The notes beneath the pieces were generated by a model. It worked only from the letters and a program-made list of their open reading frames with translations, was not told the origin of the DNA and did not search any database. From positions 688,957 to 752,956 of the forward strand of contig LSRX01000008.1 of the NCBI GenBank assembly GCA_001939145.1: a stretch of 64,000 bases of DNA, read 5' to 3'. The translations under genes were made by a program, and so were the position numbers. The DNA is from Symbiodinium microadriaticum (lineage: Eukaryota; Sar; Dinophyceae; Suessiales; Symbiodiniaceae). How positions within the stretch are numbered: the stretch's first letter is position 1; every line of letters starts with the position of its first letter. Below are positions 42,832 through 52,468 of this stretch, in pieces.

Positions 42832-42945
42832 ACAGACACCTTCCCAGGTACTGCCAAGATCGTGCTGAGCCCGTGGCAGAACAACACGGACAAGCGTCTC
42901 CTCATCAGCCTGGACGAAGACGTGCCTGGCTTGGCACTGACATAG
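42832..42945 (+). CDS. Candidate exon, unknown
   Basis: An acceptor-like ACTTTTCACAG opens a 37-codon frame to TAG with even, soluble-protein composition (KIVLSPWQNN, LLISLDEDVP). It follows an IR-10 element and precedes a TTTAGGG tract (42946-43025). Its codon use resembles that of the gene at 43656, but it is short. Confidence 0.3.
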   Translation, partial: TDTFPGTAKIVLSPWQNNTDKRLLISLDEDVPGLALT

Positions 42946-43218
42946 GGTTTAGGGTTAGGGTTTATATAGGGTTTAGGGGAGCTTGGGTCTTGTAGGGTGT
43001 AGGGGTTTCTAGGGTTGAGGGGCCTAATAGGCACCGACATACTCGTAGTAGAAAGCAGTTGATGTTGAGGCGATAGCATTTAGGGGGTTGTGTTGACATG
43101 CAGCTGGGCTTGCAGCAATTCAACACGGTGTCTTGAAACTATGCATCCTGCCACATCACGTGCATAGAGAAGACAAGAGCTTGATTTCCGGTGGCTCCCA
43201 TGCAGACCCTTCTAATAA

Positions 43219-43425
43219 GGTCGTTATATGGCCTATGGTGCGCATATTAAATGTGGTGATCTTCGTTCTGATTGTGGAATTCCGTGCCCACTCCCACACT
43301 CAGAAAATGATCCGCACATGGAGTTGTTGAGAAATACCCTTATGTCAATGCTTAATGGATATAGCAACAAGACACACCTTGTTGCTCAGCTGGGGCGAGG
43401 ATTTAGGTGTCTGGGTAAGATATGA
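43219..43425 (+). CDS. Probable upstream exon of the main gene
   Basis: Open after two TAA codons for 68 codons to TGA; ATG at 43228. Contains two CGDL/CGIPC-like Cys motifs and an amphipathic Met/Leu/Asn-rich stretch. It lies 230 bp before the 312-codon frame on the same strand. No family identified. The 43430-43650 spacer has a partial IR-4 end (GGGACCCTAATTTCGAGAAT). Confidence 0.35.
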   Translation, partial: GRYMAYGAHIKCGDLRSDCGIPCPLPHSENDPHMELLRNTLMSMLNGYSNKTHLVAQLGRGFRCLGKI

Positions 43426-43655
43426 ATCCTGAATTCTTACCAATGGCATTCTTGAGGGTTCCCTATTGTAATTATGCCGTCATACATCCCAAAACCCTTC
43501 TCCTAAACGGGACCCTAATTTCGAGAATTATGCAAGGGCTTGTTCAGATTATAGCCGCTGTCGCTTCGAAAACACCCAAAATCCCAAAGTACAGTGAATG
43601 ACTCTGACCATATACATAACACTGTAGCTTAGGGCAGCTTTCGCCCTGGCCTCTC

Positions 43656-44594
43656 ATGGAGGTCCCTGGACCAAACTCAGAATCCATCCGACGCCGCTGG
43701 ATTACGGAGTACGGCCCGGTACCTGCCACCCAGCTGCCTTTGGCAGACTTAGTGGATGATGCAACGCTCGGATCCTGTCGCCGACTGACTGCTGCTGCGA
43801 CAACGCATGCCCCACTGCCCGAGGGTCAGATAGGAGAATTCTTCACCATGGATCAGTTCCACGGCTCTTTCAAGCCCTTGCTGAAGTCCTGGAGTGCACC
43901 TTCAGGTTTCTGTGGTGCCATGGCTGTGGCTGGGGTCGAGCTCTTGTTCGAAACGCTTATCACGGGACCATTGGGAGTCGCTGGGACACCCCAGGCACCC
44001 GACTTCATGTCAGATCTTGCATCCACGCCCCTCTGCTCCCTGGACTTAATGCCACCTCGAGCTGAGTCACTGGATTTGGGAGAAGCATACTTTATCACTT
44101 GTTTTGGAACTGTGCCTGAAACGAACCATCATGACAGTATGACAAGACAGGTCATAATTACTTTGTTCTCCCTGGTTGCTTCAAAGCCCAGGTCAATCAT
44201 GAAGCAAATTCACAGCCGGCGGACCAGCTACATCCAAGACCATGCTGCCAGCTTTGATGCCAAAGGCGCTCGACAGAAATATTTGAGTGCATGGTATGCA
44301 AACTACGAGCTCTCCGACGTTCTCCGGGAGTACTGCGCGCAACAGCGGGCGATGGGCGTGCCAGATGACCTCCTGGACCAGATTCTCTTCTTGCGGGAAA
44401 ATCAGTGGCCAGCATACGCTGATGCTGAACACGAGGAGCGGAAACGGCTGGTTGAGGAAGAATGCTTCGGAGGCTGCAAGGTGGGGGGGTTCTTGTTCGA
44501 ATTACTACCCACCGCACTTGATGAGTCTCTCTTCAGGAATGTACCTTTAAATCCTGCGAATCATCCCACCCCAAACGCCAAACGGGAGGTTTAG
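43656..44594 (+). CDS. Putative papain-fold cysteine protease, N-terminal part
   Basis: The 312-codon ATG frame is the longest in the window and well beyond chance; codon use is even and no repeats contribute. Residues 78-100 read SWSAPSGFCGAMAVAG..., a Gly-Phe-Cys-Gly nucleophile-like motif (Cys86) at the head of a hydrophobic helix, as in papain-fold peptidases. The closest layout I know is the MINDY-3/4 deubiquitinases, whose Cys sits in a similar G-x-C-G helix. Residues 200-270 are Glu/Arg-rich and helical. A CAAG|GTGGGG donor-like site at 44478 (codon boundary) may end the exon, so the last 37 residues could be intronic. Identification of the family is inference. Confidence 0.75.
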   Translation: MEVPGPNSESIRRRWITEYGPVPATQLPLADLVDDATLGSCRRLTAAATTHAPLPEGQIGEFFTMDQFHGSFKPLLKSWSAPSGFCGAMAVAGVELLFETLITGPLGVAGTPQAPDFMSDLASTPLCSLDLMPPRAESLDLGEAYFITCFGTVPETNHHDSMTRQVIITLFSLVASKPRSIMKQIHSRRTSYIQDHAASFDAKGARQKYLSAWYANYELSDVLREYCAQQRAMGVPDDLLDQILFLRENQWPAYADAEHEERKRLVEEECFGGCKVGGFLFELLPTALDESLFRNVPLNPANHPTPNAKREV

Positions 44595-44758
44595 TCATGG
44601 TCCTTTTACGGTTCTTCGTTGACTGGTATAGGCACAACCTGGAAGTGCACTTTCGCCGGAGAGCTTCGCAAGTTTCTCCTGATCAGGGGTTTAGTTCTGC
44701 GGTGTTGGGTTTGGGTTAGTTTAAAGGTTCTAGGGTTTTAGACCAGTCTTTCATAGTA

Positions 44759-45304
44759 GTGCACTTCTCATCAACAGACTCCTGTCTTGGAAACCATGGT
44801 TTGCTGGCCAGAACGGAAGGGGTAGGAGTTTGTCGATCACCAGTCGGTAGCAGTGCATGCCAGAAGATGGGCCTGACCGTGGAACAATCCCCCCAGGTGA
44901 CGACGGAGAGTGGGAGCGAAGGTCTTCGTTTCGATCCAAAGAAGGGAGATCGCTCGGTGATTGTGGAGATTCCAAACAGAGGGCTCTTGCTGCGTGCAGA
45001 TGAATGGGAGGTTCGGTGTGCAGGAACGGCTGGATTTCCGAGGATTGCCTGTCTCGATGTGGGTGGCCACTTCACCTGCGCGGTGTTCTTCGAAGCACCT
45101 GCTGGCGAGGGAGGTCTCATGCCAAGTACACTACATTTCAACACCACGAAGAGCAAGTATTGCAACCGCCACATGTTACAGCTTGCCCACTTCCTCTTCG
45201 CAATGCGAGCTCCGGTCGCACCAAGCGCCGATCAAGGACTCAGCGAAGAGGCTGCGCCCTCATCACTCACCCGTGAAGCCTTCGTCATCTACGACTCCGA
45301 TTGA
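44759..45304 (+). CDS. Putative cysteine protease, C-terminal part
   Basis: 181 codons to TGA in a different frame from the previous block, as expected after an intron. The segment FPRIACLDVGGHFTCAVFF (about residues 93-111) supplies a Gly-His-Phe motif at a beta-strand, and LHFNTTKSKY (125-134) follows 20 residues later. Cys86 of the first block, this His and this Asn form the usual order of a papain-like triad; MINDY-3/4 enzymes have a comparable SHFTVLF strand. One in-phase acceptor is GCATGCCAG|AAGATGG near 44864; the GTG/ATG start is otherwise arbitrary. The 44595-44758 interval has TTTAGGG-like words and would be intron. Confidence 0.65.
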   Translation: MHFSSTDSCLGNHGLLARTEGVGVCRSPVGSSACQKMGLTVEQSPQVTTESGSEGLRFDPKKGDRSVIVEIPNRGLLLRADEWEVRCAGTAGFPRIACLDVGGHFTCAVFFEAPAGEGGLMPSTLHFNTTKSKYCNRHMLQLAHFLFAMRAPVAPSADQGLSEEAAPSSLTREAFVIYDSD

Positions 45305-45599
45305 TGCTGCAGGAAAAAGAAAGATCTCTGGTTGCCTGAAACATCTGAAATGACTCCCTAAAGTGGGGATCAGACGTTTGTGAAGGAGGGGGCGGAGGGG
45401 GCGGGTAGAGGCGCTGCTTGGTCTTTGCTTTCATGCATCGATAGCAATGCTTTGTTGCAGAGCTCACCTGGACCCTAAACACTCTACCTTTGTAAGGACC
45501 TTGCTGTGTAAAGCCGCAGCCTAAGAACCCAAAATAAAAGACCTTAGGCTTACGTCGCGGCTTAGGCTTGGACCGAAGCCCTTTGCATTGGCCTGCAAG

Positions 45600-45612
45600 T
45601 AGGTAGCAGCAG

Positions 45613-45676
<64 letters not shown>

Positions 45677-45752
45677 CGTAGTAGTAGTAATCGTAGTAGT
45701 AGTCGTAGTAGTAGTAGTAGTAGTAGTAGTAGCAGTGGTAGTAGTGGTAGTG

Positions 45753-45783
<31 letters not shown>

Positions 45784-45800
45784 CAGCAGCAGCAGCAGTA
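45600..45800. repeat. GTA trinucleotide microsatellite
   Basis: About 65 GTA triplets, interrupted by GTC, GTG and GCA variants that cluster at the 3' end. It lies 300 bp after the main gene's stop. 45305-45599 shows a GGAGGGGGCGG stretch and nothing else. Confidence 0.95.
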
Positions 45801-45876
45801 ATTATGGCACCATCCTACACCTAGTTCGGTTTCACACTGGGACCCTTAGGATGGTTTCAATCCTTGGCATCTCCAA

Positions 45877-46092
45877 CCCTTAAGGGTCCATGTGCCCAAA
45901 TACGGCTGATGATATAAATCCTGCATTACCCTCAGTGAGGAATGTACCATATTTCCCAAAGTTTAGGGTCTTTAAGGTAATGCAGGATTTCTATCGTCAA
46001 CAGTAGTATATACTTTGGCCTTAAAGTAGTCCCTATCATAAGTACTTTGGGGCCAACGTATATGCCATTTTGGGTACATGGACCCCTTAGGG
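45877..46092. mobile_element. IR-2 element, copy 4, interrupted by IR-1
   Basis: CCCTTAAGGGTCCATGTGCC ... GGGTACATGGACCCCTTAGG. IR-1 copy 5 interrupts the left inner arm; deleting it plus one TA restores CCCAAATAGTATATACTTTG, the sequence of the intact copy at 39907. Confidence 0.9.
45903..46003. mobile_element. IR-1 element, copy 5, nested in IR-2, TA-flanked
   Basis: CGGCTGATGATATAAATCC ... GGATTTCTATCGTCAACAG with TA at 45901-45902 and 46004-46005 within IR-2. This is direct evidence of insertion into TA. Confidence 0.92.
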
Positions 46093-46105
46093 CCAGGAAG
46101 CTTTT

Positions 46106-46184
46106 CCCTGGGGCTCCAAGTAGCCCAAAGTAGGTCCTACTCATAGACCTTCTTACCCCCTAAAAACCCCAAGAGCCCTAGACC
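46106..46184. mobile_element. IR-11 element, copy 1, degenerate right end
   Basis: CCCTGGGGCTCCAAGTAGCC followed by CAAAGTAGGTCCTACTCATA, as in the copy at 47141; the right end AGAGCCCTAGACCC is decayed. Confidence 0.55.
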
Positions 46185-46288
46185 CCCAAGTAGCTGCTAG
46201 TTGCATCCTTGGCCCTAGGATTTATCCTGAATCCTCTAATTATAAACCCTTACCCGCTCGAGTCCGAAACCCTAAACCAGAAACCCTA

Positions 46289-46381
46289 CCAGCACCCCCC
46301 CCAACTACCCTCTATAATACCCTAAATGCCCGCTACGAAGGACCATAAGGGCCCTCTTCAAGGGCACGTGGGGGGTGCTGG
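46289..46381. mobile_element. IR-14 element, copy 1, TA-flanked
   Basis: CCAGCACCCCCCCC ... GGGGGGTGCTGG with TA at 46287-46288 and 46382-46383; core ACCCTCTATAATACCCTAAA. Confidence 0.82.
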
Positions 46382-46459
46382 TAGACCCCGAAGAATCAGA
46401 CTTAAATCCGTGTACCTACATAATGATACTGCCGTAGAGGTCTCTAAGCCCTCGGTCTC

Positions 46460-46630
46460 CGATAAGCCCCTTTAGCGTTTAGGGTTTCGGGTTTAGGGTA
46501 TGGGGTTTTAGGGTTTAGAAGTTAGGGTTTAGGGTTTCGGGTTTAAGGGGTTTAGGGTTTAGGGTTTAGGGGTTCGTGTTTCGGGTTTAGGGTTTCGGGG
46601 CTAGGCTTATAAAATTATAGGGTTCAGGGT
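46460..46630 (+). repeat. Interstitial telomere-like tract (TTTAGGG)
   Basis: TTTAGGG alternates with TTTCGGG, giving a two-unit pattern not seen in most other tracts. Confidence 0.88.
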
Positions 46631-46761
46631 TGCGCTGTAGTGTAGGGTAGCTCCTATATGCCCTAAATCCTTGAACTTGTAGGCACCCAAGAGACCACCT
46701 GAGAAGGATCTTGGACTGAAGGTTTCTGCACACCCCCTTCAACAAGCTTAGCTTAGTAGCT

Positions 46762-46832
46762 GAATGAGTGCACTGTAATCTTTTTGGGATCATATGATCC
46801 CTTATAGAGCTGAAAGTGTACACTTTTTGTGC
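46762..46832. mobile_element. IR-12 element, copy 1
   Basis: GAATGAGTGCACTGTAATC ... GAAAGTGTACACTTTTTGTG with core TTTTTGGGATCATATGATCC and CCTTATAGAGCTG. Shares about 70 bp with 52046-52115, so a dispersed family. A (TG)n(TA)n patch follows at 46848-46895. Confidence 0.6.
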
Positions 46833-47140
46833 TTATAAACTATGTATGTGTGTGTATATATATATATGCACATACATATCATGTACGTATATATACATAT
46901 ACATTCCAGCTGCAGACGCTTAGGTGGGAGAGCTGTTCTACGATGTGAGCATTCAGACGGTGACGGAGACGAGCTTCATACAGAGACTGCTGCGACCTTG
47001 GTGAGGAGTTGATAGGATACGTGCGCATGAGTGCATTATTATAGTAGCATGTTATACTTATTCGGTCGCAGTACCGCCTCCCGCATCATTTCAACCCCAA
47101 GACCAGGGATTTCCTCCGGCATCCCTTGCTTGGGCATAAT

Positions 47141-47229
47141 CCCTGGGGCTCCAAATAGCCCAAAGTAGGTACTATTTACAGACTTTAGAACCCAAAGTAG
47201 GTCATATTTGTATACTTGGAGCCCTAGGG
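47141..47229. mobile_element. IR-11 element, copy 2, 3-bp AAT duplication
   Basis: CCCTGGGGCTCCAAATAGCC ... TATACTTGGAGCCCTAGGG, flanked by AAT at 47138-47140 and 47230-47232. The GGCTCC end resembles IR-3 and IR-17. Confidence 0.7.
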
Positions 47230-47514
47230 AATTACGTAGTCTAGTAGCTGATTCTGATGTAGTTGCTGTGTTTTCTCGTGCCCTGTAAATTAGTTTGCTG
47301 GCCTGCCCGTGACATTCACCGCCGTCGTCGGCCCCCGCACTACCCGGATTCCCCAAGCCCAAATATGTTTATCACACGGTTGCCGCCCCCTTCCGACCTC
47401 CACAACTAGAATAACATCCCCAATTTCTCACAAGCCTCCCCGACACCAAGACCCCGAATTCCGGCACCCTCTTTGTGGTTCCCTTGCTGTCTTACGACAA
47501 GAGCCCCAGACAGA

Positions 47515-47624
47515 CCCAGAGGCTCCATATAGACTACCATTATGGAATTGGGCCCCAAAAGACCATCCTTATTAAGGTTTTTGGGACCGAATTCCATAAT
47601 GGTACTTTATCTGGAGCCTCTAGG
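47515..47624. mobile_element. IR-3 element, copy 2, 3-bp AGA duplication
   Basis: CCCAGAGGCTCCATATAGAC ... CTTTATCTGGAGCCTCTAGG flanked by AGA (47512-47514, 47625-47627). Core AAAAGACCATCCTTATTAAG identical to copy 1 but for one base. Confidence 0.85.
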
Positions 47625-48054
47625 AGAGGTACTGCATTCTAGGGTCGAGGTCGGTCCTAGGTAGACCCTATCGATGTCCACAAGGTGCGTGGCATTCCGG
47701 TTCTGCACTAAGCCCTTAACTCTAAACCCTACTATAGAGTCCCTCAAACCTAAAATAACCAAACCCCTACAGCCGCAAACTCACCCCTGCATTCCGGATG
47801 GGCCCGGCTTCTGCTGCTTTAAAACATCGGGTTGTGAACGATTTGTAATTTTGAATATTTGTTAGGGTTCATTAATCGATTAATCTAAGTCTTGCACAAT
47901 TTCCCGGAGCCCTATGCCAAATATTCAGGCCCTGTTAGCAGTTAATGGTGGATTTGTTCTGTTCCGACGGTTATCCGTGCCTCAACTTGGGTTATTGTTC
48001 GATTTGCCAGTTGCCTGACTGAAGACAGTACTGATCCCAACTAAACTAACTAAA

Positions 48055-48270
48055 CGCCCCTAAACCCTAAACCCTAAACCCTCAACCCTAAACCCTATGC
48101 GGACTTTGGGCGTAGGGCCCACTCACTACAATCCAGCAGTCCAGATCCCTAACTTAACTGAAGTAAGATCTGCACATCAGTGCTTGGGTTTAGGGTTTAA
48201 TTAGGGTTTAGGATTTAGGGTTAGGGTTTAGGGTTTAGAGTTTAATTGGGGTTTAGGATTTAGGGTTAGG
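48055..48270. repeat. CCCTAAA tract, island, duplicated TTTAGGG block
   Basis: C-strand units 48058-48100, unique island, then two ~45-bp copies of a block containing TTTAATTAGGGTTTAGGATT (48193-48268). 47630-48050 is unique with no supported gene. Confidence 0.8.
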
Positions 48271-48450
48271 GTCCACGACTCATGGCCACAGCCACAAATT
48301 TTCCACGCACAGCCATCCCACTGAACCACCAAGCATTCTGTTGCCAAGCAACATGTTCCACATGCCCCAGGCGAGGTTTATGCTTTAGGATTCTTTAGCA
48401 CGCAACTGCCCAGTCCCCCATATTCCTGGAATTGGATGATTTGGATTCTC

Positions 48451-48556
48451 CTACGGGTCCATGTGCCCAAAAGGCATATGCTTTGGCCCCAAAGTACCTA
48501 TATAGGGACTACTTTAAGGCCAAAACATATACTCTTTGGGGACATCGACCCTAGGG
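48451..48556. mobile_element. IR-2 element, copy 5
   Basis: TACGGGTCCATGTGCCCAAA ... TTTGGGGACATCGACCCTAG; inner arms GCATATGCTTTGGCC and GGCCAAAACATATAC; core in the order opposite to copy 3. Confidence 0.75.
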
Positions 48557-48579
48557 TTCCGGCTCATGAAGCAACCCTG

Positions 48580-48985
48580 CACCCTAAAAGCCTGAACCCC
48601 TAAACCCCTAAACCCTAAACCCCTACACCCCTAAACCCTTAAACCCCTAAACCCCTAAACCCTAAACCCCTAAAGCCCTAAACCCTAAAGCCCTAACCCC
48701 TAAACCCCTAAACCCTGAAACCCGGGCCTTCAAGGCGAAACACCGTGAGTGAACTGTGGAAGGATTCCCGAGGGCTTGCAACATCTTCACGTAGGACTCT
48801 TCGGGGCTTATAGGGTTTAGGGTTAGGGGTTTAAGGCTTAAATTTAGGGGTTTAGGGGTTTAGGGGTTCGGGGGCTTAGGGTTTAGGGGTTTAGGGGGTA
48901 GGGGGCTTAGGGTTTAGGGGTTTAGGGGGTGGGGGGCTTAGGGTTTAGGGTTTAGGGGTGTAGGGGCTTCGGGTTGAGGGTTTAG
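48580..48985. repeat. CCCTAAA tract, 70-bp island, TTTAGGG tract
   Basis: C-strand CCCCTAAA/CCCTAAA units (48590-48722), unique island (48723-48800), then G-strand TTTAGGG, GGGGCTTAGGG units (48805-48985). One of four such chromosome-like capped islands. Confidence 0.9.
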
Positions 48986-49059
48986 CCATTTATGCGAACC
49001 CCTAGACGTGCGAGTGTCAAGTTACACATCCGACCTATAAACCCTAAACCCTAAACCCT

Positions 49060-49164
49060 AACATCTTGAGCCGGTCCAGGAAGACCTGCTTCCCGGAGCT
49101 CAAGTACCTGGATGGCGACGACCTCGGCGTCCCCGAGCCGCTTGCCGAAGAGCAACCAGTCGAG
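49060..49164 (+). CDS. Candidate exon, LRR-cap-like wording
   Basis: A 35-codon stretch between two CCCTAAA tracts ends at CGAG|GTGTGG, a donor-like site. It reads ...CFPELKYLDGDDLGVPEPLAEE, which resembles the segment after the last repeat of LRR proteins (FPxLxxLDG). Short, so tentative. Confidence 0.3.
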
Positions 49165-49325
49165 GTGTGGCCTACACACTAAGCCTAAACCCTAAACCCC
49201 AAAACTCTAAAGCCTAAACCCTTAAACTCTAAACCCGAAGCCCCTAAACCCCAAACCCTAAAGTCTTAAACCCGTTAAACCCCAAGAATCCTACACCCGA
49301 AACCAACACGCCCTAAACCCACAAA
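49165..49325 (-). repeat. Interstitial telomere-like tract (CCCTAAA)
   Basis: Degenerate CCCTAAA, CTCTAAA and CCCGAAGCCC words. A T homopolymer and G homopolymer follow at 49398-49429. Confidence 0.8.
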
Positions 49326-49593
49326 GGGGTATAGGCTTCAGCCTCCAAGCTTGTTGGCTCTTCGTGGGAGATGCGAAAAATCTAGGGGCCATTTCTTGTT
49401 TTTTTTTTTTTTTTTTTTTGGGGGGGGGGTTCAGAGCTTGGGCCGGACGAAGTGTTGAGGGTTCAAACGGTAGGCTTTCCTGTCATGTTTGAGCTTTTCA
49501 ACTTCGGCTTCGGTTGGGGCCTGAGGTTTAGGGTTCAGAGGTGGGGAATCGAACTTCGAGCTTTCAGCGTGAGATTGGGGCTCCGAGGTTATA

Positions 49594-49702
49594 TGGGTAG
49601 TTCTCGAAATTAAGATCCCTTTTTTGGGGTACTTCTTATTTAAAGGGGGTGCCGTACTGAATTGGGTACCGAAATGGGGACCCTACTTTAGAGAACTTCC
49701 CA
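49594..49702. mobile_element. IR-4 element, copy 3
   Basis: TGGGTAGTTCTCGAAATTAA ... CTTTAGAGAACTTCCCA; TA on the left (49592-49593), TC on the right. Confidence 0.75.
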
Positions 49703-49764
49703 TCTAGGTCAGAATCGGAAAGGTTTCGAGGTTGAAGCTCAGGGGCACCTTCACGCCGATGGGG

Positions 49765-49910
49765 TGGGTGTAGAGCTGATAGGGTTTAGGGTTTGAGGGA
49801 TTGGGGATTAGGGTTTAGGGTTAAGGTTTGCGGGATTAGGGTTCAGGGATTAGGGATTTGGGTTTAGGGATTAGGGTTTAGGGAGTATAGGGCTTAGGAT
49901 TTAGATTGTT
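49765..49910 (+). repeat. Interstitial telomere-like tract (TTTAGGG)
   Basis: GGGATTAGGGTTTAGGG-type words. 49911-50150 is unique without a supported feature. Confidence 0.8.
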
Positions 49911-50154
49911 CCGGTGCTAGGTGCTTCGGGTTGGAATCTCGGGCCTTTCAGCTTGACAACACTCCGGTCAAGTTGTGGTGGGAGACAGCAAAGTCCCGAC
50001 CAGGTCGCCAATAACTCGCGTTCCGTATGGTTTCATTGATTATGATTCATAGCACCCCCTGACGAAGTCCCAAACCCGAAATTCTGAGTCCCACTAGGCT
50101 TTGCAACACAATAGTTGAACTATGAGCCTTCACATCTTCTAATAACTGGATGTA

Positions 50155-50460
50155 GCATGCCCTAAACCCTAAGCCCGAAGCCTGTGAACCCTAAACCCTA
50201 AGCCCTGAACCCCACACCCTAAACCCTAAACCCTAAACCCTAACTCTTAATCCATGGCCGAGCTACAACCTCCACACTCCAAGCTCCAAGCCACTGAAAT
50301 CCTAGCCCCCAACCTCGAAGAGCAGCCTCAATCCCCAAAAAGCTCAAAGTCCTATAACCGTAAACCCTAAGTCCTATAACCCTAAACTCCTAAACTCTTA
50401 ACCCTAAACCCTAAACCCTAAGTCCTAGCCCTAAAGCCCTGAAGCCTTATCCTTCAAACC
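50155..50460 (-). repeat. Interstitial telomere-like tract (CCCTAAA)
   Basis: CCCTAAA, CCCTAAGCCC and TCCTATAACC variants across 300 bp; a short TTTAGGG patch in the opposite sense at 50480-50505. Confidence 0.8.
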
Positions 50461-50588
50461 GGGGCCGCAGGTGTAGGCCTTGGGGTTTCGGGTTTAGGGT
50501 TTAGGGCGTCGGGATCTGCGCCTGTGCTCCCTTAACCCTAAACCCTTAGCCCTCATCTACCAGTTTTTTTGGTGAATACCTAAACCCC

Positions 50589-51408
50589 CCAAAAGTAGGT
50601 AAAATCATGGCCCAAAGCCTCTACAAGGGTATTATTCTACATACTTGTGGGGTCCATCTAGGGTTTATGCGAATGATATATTGAATCAGCCGGGCTCCTA
50701 CATCACGCTGCAGCTGGCTAAACCTTTGGTCCTTAAGGACGAGCGGAGAACTCAGCGACGGCACGCCGGAAGGCAGCGGACTCCTTAAGGAGGGCGCCCG
50801 CGGGCGATGGGGGCAGGAAGTTGCCACAGCTTTGGCCAAAGACGCAGACGAAACGGCTCTCTTTCGAATCGAAGTGCAAGCGAGCACTGCCCACAAGGGC
50901 GGCGTCGGGCGAAGCCTTCCTACCGCTGGCAGGCGAGAACTGGCGAGAACCTCCTGGAGTGGAGCCCCTGCCCCAAGGAGCCTCAGCCGCCCTAGACCAA
51001 GCACCGCACTCGAACCTTTTGACCCTGGAGGACGCTTCCCTCCCGAGGATCCTGGGCCGCCGAGGATCGTTGAAAAGAGAGACAAAGGACCGGGGGCCTC
51101 AGCAAAACTAGCATCAGCCCTTGTTCTTCTTGCTCTCTCGGTGGTTGTGTTTCCTTCGTGCACCGAAGGAAATGAAAGTCCTGCGCGAGGCGCGCATCCT
51201 CTTTCCCGATCCATCTCACAGGTTGTAGGACCCCTCTCGATTTGGTGTTGGACTTTTACTATCAATCTCGAAGGCCACCGCGGTCATCGAAGAGACGTTC
51301 CGGGGACGATTCACAGTGCAGGGGCTATCTAACCTACAGCTCGAAGTTATTCTTCTTTTGAATACTACAATACGTAGGTCAGGGTTGGGGGGGTGCTGGA
51401 CTTCATAA
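50589..51408 (+). pseudogene. Broken coding region, unknown family
   Basis: On the plus strand one frame is open 50600-50785, then another is open 50737-51408 apart from TAG at 51109 and 51226. Its last part (51229-51405) is of even, membrane-like to helical composition. A further plus frame (50832-51332, 166 codons) and a minus frame (50621-51265, 214 codons, Ser/Arg/Pro/Leu-rich) are also open because local GC is high. I favour the plus strand, broken by a frameshift and two TAG codons, but the minus frame remains possible. Confidence 0.35.
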
Positions 51409-51627
51409 GTGCGATCGGAATAGATGACGGAATGATTCTTTTCAACCCTACCCGGGGTCCCAAACCCTACAAAATAGTAGGTTATGACCCCTTAGTTACG
51501 GGGTAGAACCCATAATGCCCTTTCACAGCTGAGGCTTCGGAAGCGCACGCTCTGCACCATGCTTTGCATCTACTGGCTGCTGGGCGCAGACGGATGTTGT
51601 TTAGGTCGTTGGTTGAGGGTTCAGGTT

Positions 51628-51718
51628 TAATAATTACCTATAGTAGTTTGGGCGTTTCTTAGTATAGTTACAGTATTATATGCCCCCAAAACCTTCATGA
51701 AGACCCCTCTATTATATT
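51628..51718. mobile_element. IR-10 element, copy 3
   Basis: TTTAATAATTACCTATAGTA ... CCCCCAAAACCTTCATGAAG, diverged from copy 1 but collinear. Just upstream (51462-51490) CAAAATAGTAGGTTATGACC occurs in reverse complement at 6926-6945, a further dispersed repeat. Confidence 0.5.
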
Positions 51719-51854
51719 ATATCGTCCAAGGTTTAAGAGTTCGGCTGTATTGCCTCGGGGCACAAACTGTATCGGATTCATTACATTCTACTTTAAAGGC
51801 ATGGATGGGGATACTCATGCTCCAAGCTGGTGTCTCCTGTCTAGAATAAAGTCG

Positions 51855-52035
51855 AAACCCTCAAGCCCGAAACTCTAAACCCCCACAATCCCCACAACCC
51901 AGACACATAACATCCTTAAGACCTTAAACCCCTATAGGCTAGGAACCCTTAGCGTATGTCTTGAAGGAAACCCTAAGCTTAAAGCCCAAACCCCTAGTAA
52001 TCCCCATCCCCTTGCCCCTTACCCCCTAAACCCAT
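51855..52035 (-). repeat. Degenerate CCCTAAA region
   Basis: Loose CCCTAAA, CCCTAAG and CCCCTAGTAA words; a cleaner patch follows at 52148-52200. Confidence 0.65.
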
Positions 52036-52045
52036 TAGTAGCAGA

Positions 52046-52115
52046 ATGAGTACACTTTAAACTTTTTGGGATTTTTATGACCCCTTATAGAACTGAAAGT
52101 GTACACTTTCTGTGC
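52046..52115. mobile_element. IR-12 element, copy 2
   Basis: GAATGAGTACACTTTAAACT ... GAAAGTGTACACTTTCTGTG, about 85 percent like 46762-46832 by eye. Confidence 0.6.
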
Positions 52116-52219
52116 TTATGAACTCAGCAACTAAAGACCCCAAACCTATAACCCTAAACCGTAAACCCCTAAACCCTAAACCCTAAACCCCAAACCTAAT
52201 CCTTAAAGGAAAACCATAA

Positions 52220-52330
52220 GGTTTTGCGACCAGGCTTGCTGGCGACCGTCACGAGGAGTTCATCCGCGGGCAGGCGGTCGCCAGCCAGCTTCAGGCAGGG
52301 CGGTTTTATGGTGGTTTCTATAGGGCTTCA
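52220..52330 (+). CDS. Candidate small exon
   Basis: An open stretch of 37 codons (Arg/Gly/Ala/Gln-rich) right after a CCCTAAA tract and before an IR-5 element. Splice-like ACCATAAG precedes it. Unproven. Confidence 0.18.
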
Positions 52331-52360
52331 CGGGTGTTTTCTGAGGGATTTACAACAATA

Positions 52361-52468
52361 CCCTAAGGGTCCAAAGGACCTAATAATTATATACTTGGGT
52401 TACGGATAGTAGTTTTGTAGACTAGTATTCTGAAGAGTAAAAGATTATTAGGTATTTGGACCCTTTGG
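52361..52468. mobile_element. IR-5 element, copy 3, TA-flanked
   Basis: CCCTAAGGGTCCAAAGGACC ... GGTATTTGGACCCTTTGG with TA at 52359-52360 and 52469-52470. Confidence 0.85.

Noticed and set aside
50621..51265. 214-codon minus-strand frame as a gene
   Set aside because: Ser/Arg/Pro/Leu-heavy composition typical of the antisense of GC-rich sequence; kept only as an alternative to the plus-strand reading.
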